In this document: one piece after another, positions 56,749 through 64,000 of the stretch
Layout of the letters: the number at the start of each line of letters is the position of its first letter
Numbering within the stretch: the first letter of the stretch is position 1
Origin: Olleya sp. Bg11-27
GTDB lineage: Bacteria > Bacteroidota > Bacteroidia > Flavobacteriales > Flavobacteriaceae
Length of the DNA stretch: 64,000 nucleotides
Direction: 5' to 3'
Assembly (NCBI RefSeq): GCF_002831645.1
Contig: NZ_CP025117.1
Span: forward strand, 875,514-939,513
The notes under the pieces: model-generated
The model's input: only the letters and a program-made list of their open reading frames with translations
What the model was told of the DNA's origin: nothing
Database searches by the model: none
Translations under genes and position numbers: made by a program

Positions 56749-57063
56749 TTAAAACGCGTTAGCTATAAATCTAAAAAGCGATATAAAAACGGTCGCAGCA
56801 AAAGCAGCAGCAGCCATAAAAGCAATAATAACATGGGATACTTTGATTGTTTTTTTTGCTAAAAAATTAATCAAAAATCTATAAATCAATAAGGATACTA
56901 TAAGTGTTAAATAGGTTAGTGATAAACCTACAAACGTCATTAGTATACCGTCAAAAAAACCACCTTTTGTAAAGTAAAAAATAGTACCTGTAACGAAAGC
57001 AATAGAAAAACAAATAGCTATTAACTTTAGAAAAGTTTTAGTTGAAATCTTTAAAACATCCAT
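56749..57063 (-). CDS. small membrane protein of unknown function
   Basis: A 104-residue protein with about three transmembrane helices (LKLIAICFSIAFVTGTIFYF, ILMTFVGLSLTYLTLIVSLL, VIIAFMAAAAFAATVFISLF). No family was recognised. It is inserted between sufD and sufS with spacings of 5 and 10 bp, so it is almost certainly part of the suf transcript. Confidence 0.75.
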   Translation of the reverse strand: MDVLKISTKTFLKLIAICFSIAFVTGTIFYFTKGGFFDGILMTFVGLSLTYLTLIVSLLIYRFLINFLAKKTIKVSHVIIAFMAAAAFAATVFISLFRFIANAF

Positions 57064-57068
57064 ATTTT

Positions 57069-58382
57069 TTACAAGTCAAAACCAATATTAACGCCTAATT
57101 TGTTTGCTATAATTTTGGTGATACGTTGTTTTAATTCTGGAATTTTTACAGATTTTAAAACGTTATTACTAAACGCATACATAAGTAACCCTTTAGCTTC
57201 TTTTTCAGGAATACCTCTAGATTTCATGTAAAACAAAGCACTTTCGTCTAATTGTCCTATGGTACAACCATGCGAGCATTTTACATCATCTGCAAAAATT
57301 TCAAGTTGTGGTTTAGAGTTGATAGTGGCTTTATCACTTAGTAAAATATTGTTGTTGGATTGAAATGCATTTGTTTTTTGCGCTTCCTTGTTAACAACGA
57401 CTTTTCCATTAAAAACACCTGTCGCACTATCGTTAAAAATCCCCTTGTAATCTTGGTGACTTTCGCAATTTGGTTCGATATGATGGACTAGAGTATTGTG
57501 ATCAACATGTTGCTTGTCTCCAATAATGGTTACCCCGTTTAATGTAGAGTCCATATACTCTCCATTTTGGTAAAAGTTAAGATTGTTACGTGTTAACTTT
57601 CCTCCAAAAGTAAAGGTATGTACAGAGACATGACTTTCTCGTTTTTGATCTACAAAAGTACTGTCAATTAAAGACGCGTTTTTGTTGTCATTTTGTACTT
57701 TGTAGTAATCTACAATGGCACGTTTATTGGCAATAATCTCAGTCACCGAATTTGTTAATACAGGATTATCTGTAAGACTCTGGTGGCGTTCGATAATCTG
57801 AACATGAGAGTTTTCGTCCACGACAATTAAGTTACGAGGCTGTACCATTAAGGCTGCTTCGCTTCCCGTTGAAAAATGTACGATTTCTATTGGTTTTGCA
57901 ACCACTTTATTTTTAGGGATGTGTATGTAAGCACCCTCTTTTGAAAAGGCAGTATTTAAAGATGATAAACCATCTTTAGACGCCACTTTGTTAAAGTAGT
58001 TCTCAATAATTAATTGATATTTTGATTTATGTAATGCAGCAGACATTAAACATACATCAATACCATCATGTGTTGTTTCAGATAAGTTAGATGAATATTT
58101 CCCATCAATAAACACAATTTTGTAAGTGTCTATATCATCTAGAAAGTATTTTTTAACATCACTATATTCTAAAGCATTATCTTGTTTAGGAAACAGACTG
58201 TAGTCTTGTTTTAAAACACTATTTAAAGACGTGTATTTCCAAGCTTCGTCCTTTTTGGTAGGAAAGCCTTCTGTTTCAAACGTTTTTATTGCTTCACTTC
58301 TAATATCGTGAATTTTAGAATCGATATCAACATGATTTTCGAATGCTAAAAAAGACGATACTAATTTTTCTTTTAAACTCAT
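57069..58382 (-). CDS. sufD: Fe-S cluster assembly protein SufD
   Basis: A 437-residue SufB/SufD-family beta-helix protein. Markers: GFPTKKDEAWKYTSL near residue 38, HVQIIERHQSL near 200, the helical core and the C-terminal KCSHGCTIGQLDESALFYMK and SRGIPEKEAKGLLMYAF. It joins SufB and SufC in the scaffold complex. A 153-bp gap separates it from sufC, holding a 9-bp inverted repeat (CAGTAATCA at 58398-58406, TGATTACTG at 58445-58453) but no gene. Confidence 0.95.
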   Translation of the reverse strand: MSLKEKLVSSFLAFENHVDIDSKIHDIRSEAIKTFETEGFPTKKDEAWKYTSLNSVLKQDYSLFPKQDNALEYSDVKKYFLDDIDTYKIVFIDGKYSSNLSETTHDGIDVCLMSAALHKSKYQLIIENYFNKVASKDGLSSLNTAFSKEGAYIHIPKNKVVAKPIEIVHFSTGSEAALMVQPRNLIVVDENSHVQIIERHQSLTDNPVLTNSVTEIIANKRAIVDYYKVQNDNKNASLIDSTFVDQKRESHVSVHTFTFGGKLTRNNLNFYQNGEYMDSTLNGVTIIGDKQHVDHNTLVHHIEPNCESHQDYKGIFNDSATGVFNGKVVVNKEAQKTNAFQSNNNILLSDKATINSKPQLEIFADDVKCSHGCTIGQLDESALFYMKSRGIPEKEAKGLLMYAFSNNVLKSVKIPELKQRITKIIANKLGVNIGFDL

Positions 58383-58535
58383 ATTCTTTTAAGTCTTCAG
58401 TAATCAGTCTTCGGTTTAGCACAAGGGCTAACCATGTCTTGTAATGATTACTGTGTGTTTATTTTGAAAGCTTTAAATTTTTGACGGATCAGTAAGCGTA
58501 AGCCAGGGCAAACACGAATTGATTGTTGCCTTTTT

Positions 58536-59288
58536 TTAAGCGTCTACTTCTTCTTTAATCCAGTCGTAACCTTTTTCTTCTAACTCGTGTGCTAATTCTT
58601 TCCCTCCAGATTTAACAATTTTTCCGTTATATAAAACGTGTACAAAATCTGGTACGATATAATCTAATAAACGTTGGTAATGCGTAATTACTATAACAGC
58701 ATTGTCCTTACTTTTTAGCTTGTTAACACCATTTGCAACGATACGTAAAGCATCAATATCTAGTCCTGAATCAGTTTCGTCAAGAATAGCTAATTTAGGC
58801 TCTAACATCGCCATTTGGAAAATCTCATTACGTTTCTTTTCTCCTCCAGAAAATCCTTCGTTTAAAGAACGTGATAAAAACTTACGGTCAATTTCTAAAA
58901 GCTCTGCTTTTTCACGAATTAGTTTAAGCATTTCTTTTGCAGGCATATCCTCTAAACCTTTTGCTTTTCTAGTTTCGTTAATCGCGGTTTTAATAAAATT
59001 AGTAACGCTAACTCCAGGTATTTCTACTGGATACTGAAATGATAAAAACACCCCTTTATGTGCGCGTTCTTCAGCTGCTAAATCTTCAAGATCTTCTCCT
59101 TCTAAAACAATAGTACCTTCTGTGACTTCGTATTCTTCTTTTCCTGCAATTACAGAAGCTAACGTACTTTTTCCAGAACCGTTTGGTCCCATTATAGCAT
59201 GTACTTCTCCTGCTTTTACTTCAAGATTAATTCCTCTTAAAATGGATTTATCTTCAATGTTTGCGTGTAGATTGTTTATCTTTAACAT
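58536..59288 (-). CDS. sufC: Fe-S cluster assembly ATPase SufC
   Basis: A 250-residue ABC-type ATPase: Walker A MGPNGSGKSTL (residue about 33), signature FSGGEKKRNEIFQM, Walker B LAILDETDSGLDIDAL and switch VIVITHYQRLLDYI. The GEKKRNE signature and the DSGLDIDAL motif are SufC-specific rather than transporter-like. It powers the SufBCD scaffold. It begins 5 bp after the stop of the inserted lipoprotein gene. Confidence 0.96.
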   Translation of the reverse strand: MLKINNLHANIEDKSILRGINLEVKAGEVHAIMGPNGSGKSTLASVIAGKEEYEVTEGTIVLEGEDLEDLAAEERAHKGVFLSFQYPVEIPGVSVTNFIKTAINETRKAKGLEDMPAKEMLKLIREKAELLEIDRKFLSRSLNEGFSGGEKKRNEIFQMAMLEPKLAILDETDSGLDIDALRIVANGVNKLKSKDNAVIVITHYQRLLDYIVPDFVHVLYNGKIVKSGGKELAHELEEKGYDWIKEEVDA

Positions 59289-59293
59289 ATTAC

Positions 59294-59641
59294 TTATTTT
59301 CCTAGTTTGATAACGTCGTTTTTATTCTGAGCTAAAGCAGTTACGCTTATAACTTTATTTATTTTTAGTTTGTATGGCCAGCCTTCTTCATTGGCTCCTT
59401 TCGGAATCAATTCGCCTAAAACCTCAACTTGTACCATATCTGTTGGTTCTTTTTGAAAGGCCTTAGCTTGATTTGCGATTTCGGTAACCTTATCGTTTAA
59501 AACCACACCATGAATAGCATTGCCAACCTGAAATACAGCAGCATCAGCATAATAGACAAAGCCTCCTGTAAACGGTTTTCCTTGGTCAGTTTTACAACTT
59601 ACAAAAGCGATAAATAATAATAGAGTGACTATTTTTTTCAT
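59294..59641 (-). CDS. small lipoprotein inserted between sufB and sufC
   Basis: A 115-residue protein with a lipobox (IAFVSCKTD). The mature part contains FVYYADAAVFQVGNAIHGV and VQVEVLGELIPKGANEEGW, strand-rich; no family is assigned. It lies 14 bp from sufB and 5 bp from sufC. An envelope lipoprotein inside the cytosolic Fe-S scaffold cluster is odd but co-transcription seems certain. Confidence 0.75.
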   Translation of the reverse strand: MKKIVTLLLFIAFVSCKTDQGKPFTGGFVYYADAAVFQVGNAIHGVVLNDKVTEIANQAKAFQKEPTDMVQVEVLGELIPKGANEEGWPYKLKINKVISVTALAQNKNDVIKLGK

Positions 59642-59655
59642 ATTGAATAGTGTTT

Positions 59656-61104
59656 TTAACCTACAGAGCCTTCTAAAGAAATTTCCAATAATTTTTGTGC
59701 CTCTACAGCAAATTCCATTGGTAACTTATTTAAGACGTCTTTACTAAAACCATTAACAATTAAAGCAATTGCTTTTTCGGTATCTATACCACGTTGGTTA
59801 CAGTAAAAAATTTGGTCTTCACCAATTTTACTTGTCGTTGCTTCGTGTTCGACCTGAGCCGTTTTGTTTTTAGCTTCAATGTACGGGAAGGTATGTGCAC
59901 CACATGCGTTACCCATTAGTAAACTATCACACTGAGAGAAGTTTCTTGCATTATCTGCGCGACCTCCAATGTGCACTAAACCACGATATGAGTTTTGAGA
60001 ATGTCCAGCAGAAATCCCTTTAGAAATAATGGTTGATTTGGTGTTTTTCCCCAAATGAATCATTTTTGTTCCAGTATCTGCTTGTTGGTAGTTATTGGTT
60101 ACTGCAATAGAATAAAATTCTCCTACAGAGTTATCTCCTTTTAAAATACAAGACGGATATTTCCAAGTTACGGCACTACCTGTTTCTACTTGTGTCCAAG
60201 AGATTTTTGCGTTTTTCTCGCATAACCCACGTTTGGTTACAAAGTTATAAACACCACCTTTACCTTCAGCATTTCCTGGATACCAGTTTTGAACGGTACT
60301 ATATTTAATTTCAGCATCATCTAAAGCAATAAGCTCTACAACTGCGGCGTGTAATTGGTTTTCGTCACGACTTGGCGCAGTACAACCTTCTAAGTAAGAT
60401 ACATAACTCCCTTCGTCAGCAACTAATAATGTGCGTTCAAATTGACCTGTTCCACCTTGGTTGATTCTAAAATAGGTTGATAATTCCATTGGACATCTAA
60501 CGCCTTTAGGAATATAACAAAATGAACCATCACTAAATACAGCCGAATTTAAAGCGGCATAAAAATTATCTGTAGTTGGAACAATAGTCCCAATATATTT
60601 TCTTACTAATTCAGGATGTTCTTTTATTGCTTCAGAAATAGGCATGAAAATAATACCTTTTTCTGCTAGTGTTTTTTTGAAAGTGGTAGCAACAGACACT
60701 GAATCGACCACAATATCCATTGCGACGTTATTCATTTTCTTTTGCTCGTCAACAGAGATTCCTAATTTTTTATACATCGCTAATAGATCTGGATCTACAT
60801 CGTCTAATGTTTTGTTAGGGTCTACAGCTACGGGAGCAGAGTAGTAAGCAATTGCTTGAAAATCTGGTTTAGTATAACGTACATTGGCCCATTCTGGTTC
60901 TTCCATAGTTTTCCAAACTTTGAAAGCTTCTAGTCGCCATTCTGTCATCCATTCTGGCTCTTCTTTTTTCATAGAAATAGCACGAACGATATCTTCGTTT
61001 AGACCAATAGGGAATGTTTCAGATTCTATATCTGTAAAAAAACCATATTCATATTCTTTGGTTTTTAATTCTTCTCTAAGGTCGTCCTCTGTATACTTTG
61101 ACAT
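59656..61104 (-). CDS. sufB: Fe-S cluster assembly protein SufB
   Basis: A 482-residue Suf[14 protein letters not shown] near the start, [36 protein letters not shown] near 205, [29 protein letters not shown] and the C-terminal [20 protein letters not shown] with conserved Cys. SufB is the Fe-S scaffold subunit that receives persulfide sulfur from SufE and works with SufC and SufD. It begins 19 bp after the SufA-like gene. Confidence 0.96.
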   Translation of the reverse strand: MSKYTEDDLREELKTKEYEYGFFTDIESETFPIGLNEDIVRAISMKKEEPEWMTEWRLEAFKVWKTMEEPEWANVRYTKPDFQAIAYYSAPVAVDPNKTLDDVDPDLLAMYKKLGISVDEQKKMNNVAMDIVVDSVSVATTFKKTLAEKGIIFMPISEAIKEHPELVRKYIGTIVPTTDNFYAALNSAVFSDGSFCYIPKGVRCPMELSTYFRINQGGTGQFERTLLVADEGSYVSYLEGCTAPSRDENQLHAAVVELIALDDAEIKYSTVQNWYPGNAEGKGGVYNFVTKRGLCEKNAKISWTQVETGSAVTWKYPSCILKGDNSVGEFYSIAVTNNYQQADTGTKMIHLGKNTKSTIISKGISAGHSQNSYRGLVHIGGRADNARNFSQCDSLLMGNACGAHTFPYIEAKNKTAQVEHEATTSKIGEDQIFYCNQRGIDTEKAIALIVNGFSKDVLNKLPMEFAVEAQKLLEISLEGSVG

Positions 61105-61123
61105 ATTTTGTCTTTAAGTTTAA

Positions 61124-61453
61124 TTATAATGAAAATGATTCGCCACACCCGCAAGTTCGGTTGGCATTAGGATTATTAAACACAAAACCTGTTCCGTTTA
61201 ATCCACCTGAATATTCTAAAGTTGTACCTATTAGGTATAGAAAACTTTTTTTGTCTACAATAATTTTCACATTATTATCTTCAAAGACCTTGTCTTCGTC
61301 TTCTTTTGTTTTGTCAAATTTTAAATCATAAGACAAACCAGAACAACCACCACTTTTTACACCTACGCGAACGTAGTCTATGCTTGGGTTAAAGCCGTCA
61401 TCAGTCATTAGTTCAATGACTTTCTTTTTAGCTGTGTCAGAAACTTTTATCAT
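61124..61453 (-). CDS. HesB/IscA family Fe-S assembly protein (SufA/ErpA-like)
   Basis: A 109-residue A-type carrier. The three cluster ligands are visible: Cys in SGGCSGLSYDLKF (about residue 38) and the Cys pair in RTCGCGESFSL at the C-terminus. Such proteins transfer assembled clusters to apo-enzymes. It is the first gene of the suf operon, preceded by a good TATCTTTGT promoter box at 61485-61493. Confidence 0.95.
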   Translation of the reverse strand: MIKVSDTAKKKVIELMTDDGFNPSIDYVRVGVKSGGCSGLSYDLKFDKTKEDEDKVFEDNNVKIIVDKKSFLYLIGTTLEYSGGLNGTGFVFNNPNANRTCGCGESFSL

Positions 61454-61484
61454 ACCTGTTAATTAGATTTTATCTAAATAGATT

Positions 61485-61493
61485 ACAAAGATA
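61485..61493 (-). promoter_or_regulatory. promoter -7 element of the suf operon
   Basis: The minus strand reads TATCTTTGT, a perfect TAnnTTTGY, with its T-end 32 bp from the SufA-like start codon. The -33 region is TTG-rich but not exact. No other strong promoter was seen down to 53738, supporting a long operon. Confidence 0.55.
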
Positions 61494-61558
61494 CAACAAC
61501 AGTCGCTTTTTTCCATAGCAACTAACATTATATTAGTATATGGTTTTATAGGTTTTTC

Positions 61559-62632
61559 TTATTGTTGAATAAAGGCAGGATTACTAATAAAAGTGGGGTC
61601 AGAAAGTGTGAGTAAAAAGGCTTTTAAATCGGCCTTGTCTTGGGGCGTTAATTGGACGCCTCCAAGGGCTACTTTTTTCATTAAAGAATCAATCGTGTCG
61701 GAGTCTTGAAGTCCCGTGCTGTAGTGTTCTATGACGTCCTCTAAAGTTGCAAATCGGCCATCATGCATATACGGTGCGGTATAAGCTAGGTTGCGTAAGG
61801 AGGGGGATTTAAATTTGCCATTGTCATTCGGGTTTCCAGTAATGACACCTAAGCCTAAATCTGAAAACACAGCATCTAGTCCATTGTTATGAAATTGGTT
61901 ATCAGTCCAGAGCGGATTATTTGGATTGCCATGACAATGAAAACAATCGCCTCTAGTTTCGTCCATAAAGACGTTTAGTCCATTTTGTTCTTGAGAGGTT
62001 AATGTCAATTCTCCGTTTGAAAATTTATCAAACTTTGAGTCGCCAGAAATCAAGGTGCGTTCAAATTGTGCAATAGCTTTGGTAGTAAGTTGTTTTGTAA
62101 TGGTTGCTGTGCCAAAAGCTTGTTTAAATAAGGTCGGGTATTCTGCGTCAGCATTAAGTCTGGCTTCGACAGGTTCCCAACTATCATTTCCTAACTCGTT
62201 AGGATGTACAACGGGATCTAAAGCTTGGTTTTCTAATCCTAAAGCGCGTCCGTCCCAAAAATATTTGTCATCAAAATTCCATGCTAAATTAAATAAAGGC
62301 ATGCTGTTTCTGGTTCCTGAAACACCAGTAATACCAACGCTAAATTGATTAGCGTCTGTAAAGGCTTGTGCTGGTGAGTGGCAACTGGCGCAGGCTTTAG
62401 TGTTGTCTGCAGACAAAAGCGTGTCATAAAACAAGCGTTTTCCTAAAGCAACACCTTCAACGGTTAGTTTGTTGTTTATAGGAATTACAGGGGCTATAAG
62501 TTTAGTTTGAAAAAGACTAGGTATTTCTAATTGATACGGAATAGGGACATAGGCTTCTGCTGTAGAGTCTTCGTCTGAAGAACAGCTAAAAAGAAATAGG
62601 CAAATGACGCTATAGGTTAACCAGAATCTCAT
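61559..62632 (-). CDS. diheme cytochrome c peroxidase / MauG family protein (MbnH-like), lipoprotein
   Basis: A 357-residue protein with a lipobox (FLFSCSSDE) and two c-type heme motifs: CASCHSPAQAF near residue 80 and CFHCHGNPNNPLW near 228. NLAWNFDDKYFWDGRALGLE and HPNELGND are typical of the CCP/MauG fold, and PYMHDGRFATLEDVIEHY is the C-terminal heme-ligand region. It would reduce peroxide or, as MbnH, oxidise its partner MbnP using bis-Fe(IV). It lies 3 bp downstream of the mbnP-like gene, which favours an MbnH-like role. Confidence 0.88.
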   Translation of the reverse strand: MRFWLTYSVICLFLFSCSSDEDSTAEAYVPIPYQLEIPSLFQTKLIAPVIPINNKLTVEGVALGKRLFYDTLLSADNTKACASCHSPAQAFTDANQFSVGITGVSGTRNSMPLFNLAWNFDDKYFWDGRALGLENQALDPVVHPNELGNDSWEPVEARLNADAEYPTLFKQAFGTATITKQLTTKAIAQFERTLISGDSKFDKFSNGELTLTSQEQNGLNVFMDETRGDCFHCHGNPNNPLWTDNQFHNNGLDAVFSDLGLGVITGNPNDNGKFKSPSLRNLAYTAPYMHDGRFATLEDVIEHYSTGLQDSDTIDSLMKKVALGGVQLTPQDKADLKAFLLTLSDPTFISNPAFIQQ

Positions 62633-62635
62633 TGT

Positions 62636-63400
62636 TTATTCGCTTATTGTTCCAATACTAAAAACACTCATTATATTTTGTTGCATCATTTTCTGAGCGT
62701 CGTAATTTGGCATTAATGGGGTGTCTAAAACATTTAAATCCCAAGTGTTTGGATTTGTAAATAATTCGGCAATATCCATTTTGATTTCAATAGTCGTATC
62801 ATTAGATATTGCAAGTACTGTGTCGAATGTTATGACTGCAAAATTTTGTTCGAAAACGCCATCACTTACTTTTGCTGTTCCGTTATGAAAGTTAAAAGGC
62901 GAAGGGCTTGCAGTATCTACATTATACATTCCATCAAATTGTAGGAAGTGATAACCACCACCTAAGGCTTCCGGCCAGTTCCAATTTGCACTGTTTAGGT
63001 CCGGATGTGATCCATCAATATTATCGACTTCGTTAAGACCCCAAACAAAACTTAAGGTATAAGTTCCTGAAGGAATATTGTTAGTTTCTGGCGTGAAGTT
63101 GTAGGTGTCTTCATCGGATAAATCGGTTAATTTATGTCCTTCCAATGTGTACGTTTCTCCTGAAAGGTTTGTTAATGTAAAGTGCGACGTTAGGTATCTA
63201 ATACGTTCTATGTTTATAACTTCACCGTTTGCATTGGTAACAAGTTCAGTCTCTAGGTTGGTGCTATTTATGGTAGTCTCTTCCCATTGGTGAGTAAAAT
63301 TAAACGTTACTTTTGGTGTTATAATGGCGTTGTCATCATTGTCTTCGTTACAATTAAAAAGGACTAAAGCTAAAGCTATGAGTGAAACAATTTTTTTCAT
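62636..63400 (-). CDS. MbnP family copper-binding lipoprotein
   Basis: A 254-residue lipoprotein (LVLFNCNED). The mature part fits MbnP: VTFNFTHQWEETTINSTNLE, RIRYLTSHFTLTNLSGETY, NSANWNWPEALGGGYHFLQF (Trp-rich) and MDIAELFTNPNTWDL. In methanotroph mbn operons MbnP binds copper after its partner MbnH oxidises a Trp to kynurenine; the same gene pairing is here. It starts 9 bp after the stop of the upstream partial gene and should act in the periplasm or at the outer membrane. Confidence 0.85.
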   Translation of the reverse strand: MKKIVSLIALALVLFNCNEDNDDNAIITPKVTFNFTHQWEETTINSTNLETELVTNANGEVINIERIRYLTSHFTLTNLSGETYTLEGHKLTDLSDEDTYNFTPETNNIPSGTYTLSFVWGLNEVDNIDGSHPDLNSANWNWPEALGGGYHFLQFDGMYNVDTASPSPFNFHNGTAKVSDGVFEQNFAVITFDTVLAISNDTTIEIKMDIAELFTNPNTWDLNVLDTPLMPNYDAQKMMQQNIMSVFSIGTISE

Positions 63401-63409
63401 GTCTTTTAT

Positions 63410-64000
63410 TTATTTGATTTCAATTAGTAATAAATCGGTGAATCCTTTGTTTTCTGTTAGGTCTACATCGTTACTGCTAGATTCTCCGACAGCTATTATT
63501 GTCCCGTTATTTAATGTGGTAATGCCATAGAGAAAATCGACATTAGTACCACCAACAGCTTGTTGCCATTTTAAGGCACCGTTACTGTCAATTTTAAAAA
63601 TCCAACCATCATTTTGACCTTGATTTTCTGTCAGGTTTCCAGAAGCACTTCTTGAGCTTCCGCTTAATACGAAACCATTATCGTTTGTGGTTGAAATGGC
63701 GCGACCAACATCAAAATCTTCACCGCCATAAGTTTTTTCCCAAAGTAATTCGCCTGTAGGCGAAATTTTAATAACCCAAACATCGGCAGCTCCAAAATTA
63801 GAGCTAACATCGGTGTCTTGGCCTCGCGTATCGCCAATAATAAGATAGTTGCCATCTCCAGATTTTATTATAGCTCTGGCTTCGTCAATTTCAGTTGATC
63901 CATAAGATTTTTCCCATTCTGAAACACCGGTGCTTGATACTTTAACAATCCAGAAATCATAAGAGCCAATATTGTTTGATATATCAGTGTCTACACTATC
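63410..64000 (-). CDS. repeat beta-propeller-like protein, N-terminal part outside the window
   Basis: Only the last 196 codons are visible; the frame is open to the window edge. It consists of roughly 55-residue repeats with SYDFWIVKVSSTG, ADVWVIKISPTGELLWEKTY and NDGWIFKIDSNGALKWQQAV cores, each followed by a GGSxxD-like turn and an I-x-GE/GD strand, like Bacteroidota WD40/Kelch-like T9SS proteins. The C-terminus (FTDLLLIEIK) has no sorting domain. It lies just upstream of the mbnP-like gene and probably in the same operon. Confidence 0.75.
   Translation of the reverse strand, partial: DSVDTDISNNIGSYDFWIVKVSSTGVSEWEKSYGSTEIDEARAIIKSGDGNYLIIGDTRGQDTDVSSNFGAADVWVIKISPTGELLWEKTYGGEDFDVGRAISTTNDNGFVLSGSSRSASGNLTENQGQNDGWIFKIDSNGALKWQQAVGGTNVDFLYGITTLNNGTIIAVGESSSNDVDLTENKGFTDLLLIEIK

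Noticed and set aside
58702-59310. Plus-strand frames opposite sufC
   Set aside because: They are antisense shadows of sufC, whose Walker and signature motifs are intact.
63664-63855. Minus-strand open frame of 63 codons
   Set aside because: It is out of frame with the partial repeat protein (63410-64000), whose frame is open throughout and shows clear repeats.

Overview
The window looks like chromosomal DNA of a marine-type Flavobacteriaceae (Bacteroidota). The basis is low GC, no Shine-Dalgarno signals, several promoters of the Bacteroidota TAnnTTTG type, many lipoproteins, type IX secretion (T9SS) sorting domains, GLPGLI and SprF/PorP families, and a flavobacterial-style suf operon. I saw no rRNA, tRNA, CRISPR array, transposase or integrase.

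Layout. 1-8.0 kb: an SDR-type threonine dehydrogenase/epimerase (minus), two small secreted proteins, a T9SS-exported beta-propeller protein and an M13 zinc metallopeptidase lipoprotein. 8.2-27.0 kb: an apparent operon of a giant 5,253-residue T9SS type B adhesin, a PorP/SprF protein and an OmpA/PD40 protein. The adhesin contains a near-perfect tandem array of twelve 483-bp units. 27.0-33.5 kb: a membrane M28 peptidase whose reading frame runs without a stop into a downstream secreted TPR-like gene, then a CBS protein, a GIDE/BAM-like protein, a DUF2891 lipoprotein, a zinc-ribbon protein and a GNAT acetyltransferase. 33.7-36.4 kb: ssb followed by an S8 peptidase cassette. 36.4-43.5 kb: a minus-strand cluster of small envelope or stress-like proteins, including two genes of 47 and 50 residues, with an AraC / response regulator / hybrid-sensor kinase operon. 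43.5-47.9 kb: a cassette carrying a GLPGLI protein and a TonB-receptor-like barrel. 47.9-50.1 kb: an endonuclease/exonuclease/phosphatase and hflX. 50.3-61.5 kb: a long minus-strand run with an iron-sulfur scaffold protein, sufB, sufC, sufD, sufS, sufE and a SufT-like gene, interleaved with lipoprotein and membrane genes, then an ABC exporter, DUF2480 and DUF3078 proteins. 61.5-64 kb: a diheme peroxidase (MbnH/MauG type), an MbnP protein and the 3' part of a repeat protein cut by the window edge.

The most unusual signal is a pair of structures with the same architecture. Downstream of intact ssb lies a 2.2-kb segment with an S8 peptidase, closed by a perfect 57-bp copy of the last 18 codons plus stop of ssb. 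Downstream of the intact endonuclease gene lies a 4.3-kb segment with the GLPGLI/TonB pair and gene debris, closed by an 85-bp copy (2 mismatches) that also holds the last 18 codons plus stop of that gene. Intact gene, cargo and 3'-end copy is what integration into a gene 3' end leaves behind, but neither segment encodes a recognisable recombinase. This may be an undescribed class of non-autonomous, 3'-end-targeting cassettes, or relics of larger elements.

Themes: outer-surface construction (T9SS cargo, SprF, OmpA, barrels), envelope proteolysis, Fe-S cluster assembly, and modular or repetitive DNA. Functions are assigned by motif and family recognition only; no database search was run.
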